Positions 18,698-25,930 of a stretch of DNA of 64,000 nucleotides are shown here, piece after piece. The position numbers were made by a program, and so were the translations under genes. Positions within the stretch are counted from its first letter, which is position 1. Every line of letters begins with the position of its first letter. Location of the stretch: NCBI GenBank assembly GCA_018242185.1, contig JAFECK010000003.1, forward strand, positions 1 through 64,000. Direction: 5' to 3'. The notes under the pieces are model-generated. The model was not told the origin of the DNA. It did not search any database and saw nothing but the letters and a program-made list of their open reading frames with translations. This DNA comes from Pseudomonadota bacterium. GTDB lineage: Bacteria; Pseudomonadota; Alphaproteobacteria; Rickettsiales; Midichloriaceae.

Positions 18698-19156
18698 ATG
18701 CCGCAACTGGAATTTACTAGTTACCCTGGCCAAATTTTTTGGCTATTAGTGTTTTGGAGCTTGTGTTATCTATTGGTTTCTCGAGTATTCTTGCCAAGCA
18801 TGCAGGCCATTTTCAAAAAACGCTCTGAAGTAACGAAGGAAAAGCTGGAGGTAGCTGCTTCCATAGTAGTGCAGTGTAATAGGCTCCGTGGTGAAATAGA
18901 CGCAGCCCTAGAAAGAGCAAGAGCTCAGGCCTTAGCCGTAAAGAGTGCGGCCAAGGTTGAGGCTAAGGTCATAATTGCAGAGCAAGCTGCGCAAACGGAA
19001 TCCGTGCTTGAGAAAGAGACGGGTAAAGATATGGAAAGAATACGGAGGCTTGAGCAGCGAATAAGGCATGATTTGCCCGATGTAGCCGAACGTTTAAGTG
19101 GTGAGATTATAAGCTCATTGCTTGGAAATGCTGCACAAATTAAGTCTAAAAATTAG
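18698..19156 (+). CDS. F0F1 ATP synthase subunit b' (AtpF2/AtpG type)
   Basis: Peripheral stalk subunit of ATP synthase. The 152-residue protein has the b' start MPQLEFTSYPGQIFWLLVFW, one membrane helix, then a long charged coiled coil (about 35-145). Photosynthetic and alphaproteobacteria encode b' and b as separate neighbouring genes, as here. In most relatives atpB (a) and atpE (c) come directly upstream; here the upstream gene is an unrelated one on the other strand. AAGGAG sits before the start. Confidence 0.9.
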   Translation: MPQLEFTSYPGQIFWLLVFWSLCYLLVSRVFLPSMQAIFKKRSEVTKEKLEVAASIVVQCNRLRGEIDAALERARAQALAVKSAAKVEAKVIIAEQAAQTESVLEKETGKDMERIRRLEQRIRHDLPDVAERLSGEIISSLLGNAAQIKSKN

Positions 19157-19169
19157 GAGAAGGCGAGTT

Positions 19170-19649
19170 ATGTTTGATGAGATGTTTTGGGTTAGCGTCG
19201 CTTTTTTGGTATTCGTAATAGCCGCATGGCGTCCTGCAGTGTCTGCAATCAGAGGGGTTTTGCTTAGTCATTCTACCGATATCACTCATGACTTGAGAGA
19301 GTCAGAGCGTATGCACAAAGAGGCATTGGAAAGGTTAGCAGCGCTAACCAAGGAAATGGAAGCTATGCTATTGCAGGCCGAGTCGATTATTGATAATGCA
19401 AAAGAAGATGCCAACGCGCTCCTCACAGAAGCTGGGAAGGAAGCGGAGCGTATTTCTAATAAACGCAGTGAAATAGCGATGCAGCGCATAGCCCAATATG
19501 AAGAATCTTTACTTAATCAGATCCGTAATGACATCATCAATATGTCCGTTGCAGCTGTGGAGCAGAAATTGGGCGAAGGCCTAGAGAAAAGTATTCAGTT
19601 GAAGCTCATGGAAGATGATCTTGATGATATTAAAAAAGTTATTAATTAA
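19170..19649 (+). CDS. atpF: F0F1 ATP synthase subunit b
   Basis: 159 residues from the preferred start MFDEMFWVSVAFLVFVIAAW, one membrane helix followed by a coiled coil to the end. It forms the stator with b'. The start is chosen because AGGAGAAGGCGAGTT precedes this ATG and the sequence then begins like other alphaproteobacterial b subunits; a longer frame to 19122 would overlap b'. The gap to b' is 13 bases and to the glycosyltransferase 5 bases, so all three form one operon. Confidence 0.9.
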   Translation: MFDEMFWVSVAFLVFVIAAWRPAVSAIRGVLLSHSTDITHDLRESERMHKEALERLAALTKEMEAMLLQAESIIDNAKEDANALLTEAGKEAERISNKRSEIAMQRIAQYEESLLNQIRNDIINMSVAAVEQKLGEGLEKSIQLKLMEDDLDDIKKVIN

Positions 19650-19654
19650 TATCT

Positions 19655-20752
19655 ATGCCTGCTAATTCAGTGGTGGTGCCACGTAGAGAATATGCGCCGG
19701 TTGTCTTGAATTTAATGTTAGCTTGTGGGCTAGGCGGCCTTGAACAGGCGGCTTTTGACTACCATCAGTTGTTGCAGATTGCGGGTTATCGTCCGGTCAG
19801 TGTTATTCAGCCTCAAGCTAAGATGCGTCAATTATTTGCTCAAGCAGGCCTAGAATATGAATTATTAAACAACTGGGGCATGTACGATTTCTTCTCCAAA
19901 TGGCAACTTACAAAAATAATCAGGCGGTACCGGCCAGTATGTATTATAACTCACGGCAGTCGCGCCGCCTACATGACACAACAAGCACGCTATAGCGATA
20001 AGCAACCAATTATTGCGGTTTCCCATAATTATAAATATAAAAGATTGCTTGAGAGCGACTATATAGTCGCCCTGACGAAGGATATGCAAACAGCTATTGC
20101 AAGTGAAAGCTATACTTATGAGAAAATAATTGTCATACCTGATGCTGTTAAGCCGGCACCTGTTGCAGCAGTTAAAGCGAGAGATGAGAAGGTATGGCCA
20201 GAGCGACCAATAATAGGCGCGATGGGGCGTTTTGAGGAGGAGAAAGGCTATGATTTGTTAATACAGGCGCTTGCTGTTCTGCACTCTAGTGGGATAGAGT
20301 GTCGTTTGGTGCTGGCAGGAGCAGGAAGTAAAGAAAAAGAATTACGTTCTTTAGCTCAAGAGCTCGCTGTGAGTCAGTGGGTGGATTTTGTTGGTTGGGT
20401 TAGTGGCGCGCAAAAACAAAAGTTTTTGAGTAATTGTGACGTGTTTTGCGTTCCTTCGCGCCGCGAGACTTTCGGTATTTCTATGATCGAGGCGTTTTCA
20501 TATAAGATACCAGTAGTGGCCAGTAAAACCCAAGGTCCAATGCAAATAGCGCAACACGGGCAGGTGATGGAACTTGTAGACGTTGATGATCCACAGGCGC
20601 TAGCTTCAGGATTGCAGCGTATGTTGCAGGATAGGAATTATAGAGGCAAGACAGCCGAGTCCGGATATAACTTAGTGCAGGAAAAATATACGCAAAGTGC
20701 GGTGGCTGCTGGGTTAAAGGACTTTCTCTCGCGCGTTATTGTGAGATCATAG
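19655..20752 (+). CDS. GT-B glycosyltransferase, family 4 type
   Basis: 365-residue cytoplasmic glycosyltransferase of GT4 type. The N-terminal half has the LACGLGGLEQAAFDY motif that follows the first strand. The C-terminal half has PIIGAMGRFEEEKGYDLLIQ, VDFVGWVSG, and the nucleotide-sugar binding EX7E region PSRRETFGISMIEAFSYKIP. The acceptor is probably a lipid-linked sugar or LPS core, not decidable here. It follows atpF closely, an unusual neighbour that suggests rearrangement. Confidence 0.88.
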   Translation: MPANSVVVPRREYAPVVLNLMLACGLGGLEQAAFDYHQLLQIAGYRPVSVIQPQAKMRQLFAQAGLEYELLNNWGMYDFFSKWQLTKIIRRYRPVCIITHGSRAAYMTQQARYSDKQPIIAVSHNYKYKRLLESDYIVALTKDMQTAIASESYTYEKIIVIPDAVKPAPVAAVKARDEKVWPERPIIGAMGRFEEEKGYDLLIQALAVLHSSGIECRLVLAGAGSKEKELRSLAQELAVSQWVDFVGWVSGAQKQKFLSNCDVFCVPSRRETFGISMIEAFSYKIPVVASKTQGPMQIAQHGQVMELVDVDDPQALASGLQRMLQDRNYRGKTAESGYNLVQEKYTQSAVAAGLKDFLSRVIVRS

Positions 20753-20755
20753 GTG

Positions 20756-21529
20756 TTAGAATAGGCGGCGCCTATTTCTGCCTATACCGACAAAGCCTAG
20801 CAACAAATCACGCAAGCTAATTAGGTAATCTTCAGGACGATCTAAGAGTCTTTTTGCTATGCTTTGCAAAGGCGTAGCGCTGAAATGATCTTGGATTTCC
20901 AAAAGCAGCGCAAGTTCATGGTGAGAAAAATGGCTAAGGATTGCTCGGGCCATTTTGAGGTAATCAACGTTGTTTACTATGTTAATCTGAGAGACGATCA
21001 TGTGCATTACTGTATCGCCCATATATGTGGTTCGAGCAACTAGCTTAAAACGCTCTTCTGAAGACCTCACAGATTCCAACATGGCTGCGACGGTATCTAC
21101 TTTTTGTCCCATAACGGCAGCCATTAGTGCTGTATGTCCTTTAGAATTCGCATCAGCTGCACTTATAGGGAGTAATTCAAGCCCATATTTCCAGAGCTCT
21201 GGAGATGCGATAAAATAATGAGCAGCTGGTGCTTGGGATCTAACCGCAGTTTGCTGTAATTGTTGGGCAGTGGGGGGCGTAGTTTCAGACAGTGTGTACT
21301 GAGAAAATAGGCTATTGCCAAACTCCTTATACATTATTTCGAACGCCCGCTTTGGGTTGTAATTTAAGTCTCCCGTAAGCTTTTGAACCGCAGCTAGCAC
21401 GTTATAGATCGCAGATAGCTTGCACAACATAAGGGGGGCTCTGGTATACTTATCAAAAAAATCCTGTGCCTCTCTGACAACAGTCAGCTCTTCAGCACTC
21501 TTTGAATGCATCCCGGTCTCATACCTCAT
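20756..21529 (-). CDS. ankyrin-repeat-like protein
   Basis: 257 residues, no signal peptide. The N-terminal half is helical without known motif. The C-terminal half has two or three degenerate ankyrin repeats (NSKGHTALMAAVMGQKVDTV, GDTVMHMIVSQIN, SATPLQSIAKRLLD). Such proteins bind other proteins and in intracellular bacteria are often effectors; no export signal is visible here. It ends four bases from the convergent glycosyltransferase gene. A 16-base palindrome lies upstream of the start. Confidence 0.65.
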   Translation of the reverse strand: MRYETGMHSKSAEELTVVREAQDFFDKYTRAPLMLCKLSAIYNVLAAVQKLTGDLNYNPKRAFEIMYKEFGNSLFSQYTLSETTPPTAQQLQQTAVRSQAPAAHYFIASPELWKYGLELLPISAADANSKGHTALMAAVMGQKVDTVAAMLESVRSSEERFKLVARTTYMGDTVMHMIVSQINIVNNVDYLKMARAILSHFSHHELALLLEIQDHFSATPLQSIAKRLLDRPEDYLISLRDLLLGFVGIGRNRRRLF

Positions 21530-21573
21530 TACACTAGCCTACTAAATAGCTTACCTATCGGTGAGTTTATAGC

Positions 21574-21589
21574 TAATTGTTAACAATTA
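21574..21589. promoter_or_regulatory. 16-base perfect palindrome, possible operator
   Basis: TAATTGTTAACAATTA is fully self-complementary and lies 45 bases upstream of the ankyrin-like gene on the minus strand, in the range of a repressor site. The stem without a loop and the lack of a T run argue against a terminator. Confidence 0.45.
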
Positions 21590-21637
21590 CAATAAGAAAG
21601 GTATGTTTTATATATTAAATATATGTAAATATTAGAC

Positions 21638-22096
21638 TTATGTCGCTTCTGCCCCCTTGCAGCATTGAGGATTGCTTATATAGCCACCGTAGTGATAAAG
21701 CAAGGCGGCGAGTAATCCGGCGCTAAAGCCAATAAATGCCGCATTTTGAGCGAAACTTCGTACGGCATCTGTTGTGTTTAAAGATTCCACAGATAGCTCA
21801 ACAATCGCATTGCCAAAAAGTACTGCGGCTCCAGTGCTTATTATATAAGCTGTTGGCCCTGCTAGGTGCCCTAAAAATGCTGAGTTGCCTGATTTGCTGT
21901 TCCAGAGGTATCCAAAAATCGTGACGCCTATAGCAAGAGCTGTGCTGCAGGCAGCTGATATTGTAAAGACAGGGCAATGCAACTTAGAAATTATAGAGGC
22001 TATAGCTTTAAAGTTTTGGCAGCCTATGTATATGCCAGCGCACACAGATGCGCCCATAGTTAGGGCAAAGCCCAAATATTTGTGAGGGTGTTTCAT
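21638..22096 (-). CDS. membrane protein with four predicted segments, function unknown
   Basis: 152 residues from the ATG preceded by AGGAAGGCGAGTT, nearly the same leader as atpF. Hydrophobic segments at about 7-27, 40-62, 78-100 and 118-138, and a CC pair near the end (SNPQCCKGAEAT). No family recognised. A longer frame to 22165 has no ribosome site. The gene is monocistronic between the palindrome and a long divergent intergenic space. Confidence 0.65.
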   Translation of the reverse strand: MKHPHKYLGFALTMGASVCAGIYIGCQNFKAIASIISKLHCPVFTISAACSTALAIGVTIFGYLWNSKSGNSAFLGHLAGPTAYIISTGAAVLFGNAIVELSVESLNTTDAVRSFAQNAAFIGFSAGLLAALLYHYGGYISNPQCCKGAEAT

Positions 22097-22528
22097 AACT
22101 CGCCTTCCTGATTTACGAGTCCGTCCAAGATGGAAGCTAGCAGTGTTGTGTTTGGGAGTCAACACAAATTGTGTAGAAGGGCCGCCTCATAAAAAGATCA
22201 CTATCTATCGCTCAGCGGTTGTTATGCTTTACGGTGCTAAGATCGGTCCACAACTACGCGTGTTTTGTTAGCTTTAGTTCCCTATAGTACAGCCCAAAGA
22301 TTTTTCATGGGGACCTCGCGTTGATAGGTACAATAACGCACTGTGCTATCGCAAAAAATGTTTGTTGTACTAAAACTCGGAAAAATAGACGTATAAAAGC
22401 ATAAATCACTTAGCAATCGCATAAGTTAACTTTTTATTAAGGTAAAGAAAGTATCTTGATATAAGGGAAGGGGTGCGCTATATAACCGCGTGTAGGCCTA
22501 AGAAAGAGAAGTTATAGGAGTTAGGAAT
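22097..22528. other. divergent intergenic region
   Basis: About 430 bases without a supported gene. The right end carries the promoter of the pentapeptide-repeat gene. I searched by eye for tRNA, tmRNA, 4.5S and 6S signatures and saw none. GATAGGTACAAT near 22333 is another possible -10 region. Confidence 0.5.
22456..22484 (+). promoter_or_regulatory. sigma-70-like promoter for the pentapeptide-repeat gene
   Basis: TTGATA and TATATA are separated by 17 bases, 44 bases before the start codon of the next gene. Confidence 0.6.
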
Positions 22529-23287
22529 ATGAGCAGATTGTTGAAAAAAGAATTGCTGCAAGAATGGCTAGCTAAGCGGGATAACAAGCCATTAACCAAA
22601 GAAGAACTTGACGAATGCATAGCATTGTTTGGCGCTGACCGCAAAAACCTGACCATGCAAGGCTTGCTTAACTTCAAGTCGGCTGACCTTTCGGGCCAAA
22701 ACCTGCGTGGCATGGATATTCGCAAGCTAGACATCAGCTCTGCAAACCTTGAAAATACTGCGCTGGATCGTGAAGGGTTCTTGCACGCACTGCAGTTGGC
22801 TAGGGCCGGGCATCATTCTTTGTCGGGAATTAATATAGAAGGTCTGGACTTGCGCGGTCTCAATATGCATGGCGCCGATCTGGAGCGCATCAATTTCCGC
22901 GGGGTTAAGTTGGATAGAGTAGCGTTGTTATCCATTCTTCCTAAAGTTCGCGCGGGGCGCTGCAATATCACAGGTGCGGACTTCAGCGGTGCCAATTTAA
23001 GTGGCGGTAGAGTGACAAACCATGAGCTAGGGTTAGACAGCTTTGAGTTCTTCGATTTATCTAACTTAGACTTGCAAGGCTGCAATTTTGATGAGGCAGA
23101 TTTGTCAGGGGTTATACTGGATAATAGCAATCTAACTGGTGCTACTATGAAGCGTACCAAAATAAGCGCGGCCTATGCACGCAATACAAGGTTCGATAAG
23201 GCAAATTTGCAGGGAGCGATACTGATGAATTCAGATTTCAGTGGTTCGAGTTTCCGCCAAGCAAATTTAGATAATACGGCGATTTAA
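22529..23287 (+). CDS. pentapeptide-repeat protein
   Basis: 252 residues. After a helical start (1-45) come runs of A(D/N)LXX-type pentapeptides (FKSADLSGQNLRGMDIRKLD, GADFSGANLSGG, DLSGVILDNSNLTGATM, KANLQGAILMNSDFSGSSF) that form a right-handed quadrilateral beta-helix. Two helical breaks interrupt the helix at about 83-97 (EGFLHALQLARAG) and 130-145 (LLSILPKVRAG); they resemble each other and are probably an internal repeat. Most such proteins have unknown roles; some mimic DNA. GGAG lies before the start. The small gene after it is likely co-transcribed. Confidence 0.85.
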   Translation: MSRLLKKELLQEWLAKRDNKPLTKEELDECIALFGADRKNLTMQGLLNFKSADLSGQNLRGMDIRKLDISSANLENTALDREGFLHALQLARAGHHSLSGINIEGLDLRGLNMHGADLERINFRGVKLDRVALLSILPKVRAGRCNITGADFSGANLSGGRVTNHELGLDSFEFFDLSNLDLQGCNFDEADLSGVILDNSNLTGATMKRTKISAAYARNTRFDKANLQGAILMNSDFSGSSFRQANLDNTAI

Positions 23288-23301
23288 TAGGAGACCGATT
23301 C

Positions 23302-23622
23302 ATGGCAACACGTAACCAATTAGAGGGAATGCCGACAAACTTGAGCAATACCGATATGTATGAAGCAAGCTGCAATAATATCCAAAATTGGACTGGAGCT
23401 GTCGTGCCTTTTCCAACAGAGACGCATGTCAAAGGCGAAGGAGGGCATCAACAGCATCAGTCTTTCTTTGGTTTTATCCAGAGCTTATGGCGTGGTAGCA
23501 GCGCTCCACACGTAGCTGCTAGCTCTATTCCTGATAGAGATGATAAAAAAGCAGAGGTAGCGTCGCAGGTTGATACGCACGAGTTGAGCATGGATAATAC
23601 GCCGGAAAAGCGGGCAAGATAA
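23302..23622 (+). CDS. small hydrophilic protein of unknown function
   Basis: 106 residues with a good ribosome site (AGGAGACCGATTC before ATG), 14 bases after the pentapeptide gene stop. It is rich in Ser, His and acidic residues and likely disordered, with a short hydrophobic patch (HQSFFGFIQSLW). No family recognised. It probably works with, or is expressed with, the pentapeptide-repeat protein. Confidence 0.6.
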   Translation: MATRNQLEGMPTNLSNTDMYEASCNNIQNWTGAVVPFPTETHVKGEGGHQQHQSFFGFIQSLWRGSSAPHVAASSIPDRDDKKAEVASQVDTHELSMDNTPEKRAR

Positions 23623-23646
23623 GCTTAAGGATTTTTGAAACTTGCA

Positions 23647-24546
23647 TTACTTAGAGCCACTAACCAAGCGGCCTTTGACCTCATTACCTTTGTCGTTATA
23701 CTCTAAGCTGTCAAATGCTAAATGGCGTGCTATGTATATGCCGCGCTTGCTGGAGCTGTGGTGGACAATATCGTTTTGCACGTCGAAATGTTTCCAATTG
23801 AAGCCATCTCCTTCATCAATAATAGTGACTTCAGTAGTATAAGGGGTTATTTTATAGCGTAAGGTTGCAGGCTGATGTGTATTGGTTTTGGCTATCTTGC
23901 GTTCCGAAGTCTCTTCACTGACGCTATGCTTTTTGGCTGCTCGTTCTTTCGGGGCAATTTTAAGATGGCCATGCTCAATTGCATTATACATAAGTTCTCT
24001 TAGACCTAATCTAAGCCTAATGGCTTGGCTACTTATATTTGCTAAAGACTCAATAATGGCGTCGCATTCAGCGAAACTTCTAAACAACATAGTGCCCTCA
24101 GCTTCCACATTAAGCCCAGGTTTACTATAGTAAGCATTATTTTTATTGCATCGTTTTAGGGCGGCTTTGGTTTGAGTAAACAGCATTCGCTGGGAATATG
24201 GTTTGGGTAAGCAAAATACAGCACCTGCAGTAATTGCCTGCATCATTAAGTTGTCGTCTTGATAAGGTAGCTGCAAGATAACCGGTGGGCGTCTGCCTCC
24301 CAACGCTCTATCCAACACATACATAAACTCAATACCGTCAATTATCGGCATCTTTATATCCATAATAACCAGGTCAAAACCTTTATTATCTTTTAGAACT
24401 GCGTTACATGCATCCACTCCTGCCGCTACCTCGACTACCTCAATGCTGTAATATTCCAGCAACTTAGTAATAAAAGAACGGCTTTGAGCATCATAATCAG
24501 CTACCAGAACGCGGTACGGATTAGTTGGTTGCGCTTTATGCCGCAT
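23647..24546 (-). CDS. response regulator with HATPase (RsbW-like) output domain
   Basis: 299 residues. The receiver (about 10-130) has intact key residues: the acidic pair near VADYDA, phospho-acceptor Asp63 in VIMDIKMP, and Lys115 in LPKPYS. The second half (about 150-299) is a GHKL/HATPase domain of the anti-sigma kinase type: LRELMYNAIEHGHL supplies the N-box Asn188, IIDEGDGFNW the Asp-x-Gly motif, and SSKRGIYIARHL the later glycine region. A basic insert of about 30 residues separates the boxes. It overlaps the degenerate kinase gene upstream by 11 bases, so the pair is one unit. A phosphorylation-switched protein kinase or phosphatase-type output is likely; its target is unknown. Confidence 0.85.
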   Translation of the reverse strand: MRHKAQPTNPYRVLVADYDAQSRSFITKLLEYYSIEVVEVAAGVDACNAVLKDNKGFDLVIMDIKMPIIDGIEFMYVLDRALGGRRPPVILQLPYQDDNLMMQAITAGAVFCLPKPYSQRMLFTQTKAALKRCNKNNAYYSKPGLNVEAEGTMLFRSFAECDAIIESLANISSQAIRLRLGLRELMYNAIEHGHLKIAPKERAAKKHSVSEETSERKIAKTNTHQPATLRYKITPYTTEVTIIDEGDGFNWKHFDVQNDIVHHSSSKRGIYIARHLAFDSLEYNDKGNEVKGRLVSGSK

Positions 24547-25720
24547 TTTTTAAGCCTCCTTGTTGATTGTCGTTGTCGATATATTTAAGGACTTCCCTGA
24601 AATCTCGTGGTATTGCTACTCTGATGATAAATCCATCGCTTCTAGGCACAGCCCAAATTCTGCCATAATGCAGCTCAGTAATATTGGCGGCAAGGGTAAG
24701 ATCAGCCTTATGTGCTGCTCTATAAGGAGATTTTTTAAGTGCTTCTTGATCCACTGCTTCAAATACTGAAAACACTGAGTCTAACACGATAGGCTTGCCA
24801 GAATCTGATACTTCGATGAGAATGGCATCATAGCGCTCCTTACCTATATCCATCTTATAGTCACGTATTGTCATCTCCACTTTTCCTCCTCCTTTAATGC
24901 CATCGGCGCCATGTGATATTAGCGCTACCATCAACTGGATTATCAAGCTGTAATCGCAGTACAGCTGCTTATCGCGTGCTATATCATGCACATCTAGCCA
25001 TATTTTCATGAAATGCAAAGGTGGGCGCATAATCTCATATGCTCGCTCTGCGCACGAGACTATGCTTTTTTGACCGAATTCTAGTTGGTTGCCTCTATCC
25101 AGATTCGCTATTGTTAGCATAGAGCCGGTAAGACGTACTAGCTCCGCGGCTTTTGCGTGCACTTCCTCTAGCTTATCTTGAGTGGTTGCCGGCAAGTTCT
25201 TCCCCGTTAGGGAAAGCTCTATGTTGTTGAGTATTAAATGCGTGGGGGCTACTAATTGTTCTGCAAGACCACGTAAAAAATCTGATTGAGTGCTGCATTT
25301 CTGACGTATTTCATCCAATGGTATGCGGAGCTCTTTATTGGCAGCTAACAATTGTTTTATCTCTTCGACTAAAACATCCAGATCGTTACAACGATAAGGT
25401 GGGATTATAACGTCTCTATGGCTTGTTCCATTATTGCGAATAGCTGTTGCTATCTCTCTGATCTCATTGCGCTGGCCGTGCGCGACAATACCGCATACTA
25501 TGCTCGCTGTGATTACCACGCTAAATATTAGATAATTCACTATAATTAGACCACGTGGCATTTCCCAAGGCCACGCCACTAGAAGTAACACATAAGCATA
25601 AAGCGCCACCACTATAATCACCGTCAGCGCAAGCATGGAGAAGCGCCGCAAGGCTTTCTCGTAAAGAGAATTGAAAAATTTTGCTATTCGCTCTTCGAGC
25701 ATAATATATTTACCATCCAT
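24536..25720 (-). CDS. degenerate membrane histidine kinase (pseudokinase)
   Basis: 394 residues with two N-terminal membrane helices (about 28-50 and 58-80), a linker, a DHp-like helix pair and an HATPase-like domain. The phospho-acceptor motif, normally HELRTP, reads AEQLVAP, with Glu154 where the His should be. The N-box LMVALISHGADGI has Ser-His in place of the Asn region, and the G1 box reads DSGKPI. It is thus unlikely to phosphorylate itself. It probably acts as a sensor or scaffold for the overlapping receiver-HATPase protein. It is divergent from flhA. An alternative start is the Met at 25702. Confidence 0.8.
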   Translation of the reverse strand: MDGKYIMLEERIAKFFNSLYEKALRRFSMLALTVIIVVALYAYVLLLVAWPWEMPRGLIIVNYLIFSVVITASIVCGIVAHGQRNEIREIATAIRNNGTSHRDVIIPPYRCNDLDVLVEEIKQLLAANKELRIPLDEIRQKCSTQSDFLRGLAEQLVAPTHLILNNIELSLTGKNLPATTQDKLEEVHAKAAELVRLTGSMLTIANLDRGNQLEFGQKSIVSCAERAYEIMRPPLHFMKIWLDVHDIARDKQLYCDYSLIIQLMVALISHGADGIKGGGKVEMTIRDYKMDIGKERYDAILIEVSDSGKPIVLDSVFSVFEAVDQEALKKSPYRAAHKADLTLAANITELHYGRIWAVPRSDGFIIRVAIPRDFREVLKYIDNDNQQGGLKNAA

Positions 25721-25725
25721 GTTTA

Positions 25726-25737
25726 GGTTAAATAACC
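25726..25737. promoter_or_regulatory. palindrome GGTTAAATAACC
   Basis: A short perfect inverted repeat (arms GGTTA/TAACC) immediately upstream of the degenerate kinase gene, in the region divergent to flhA. Could be an operator; no other support. Confidence 0.3.
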
Positions 25738-25930
25738 CCAGTAAGTTGGTTATCTCATTATTTTTTCTATGTCAACTTGAAATTAATAATTACCGGTAAA
25801 TTCCAGTATTATTACAAAAGTACTAAGAAGAGACGGCTCGCAGCTGAATAATTTTTGACATAGATTAAAACAATATTGACAAGGTTGCGTGCGGCTATAC
25901 GATCAACAGATCAAATAAGAGTTATAGCTA

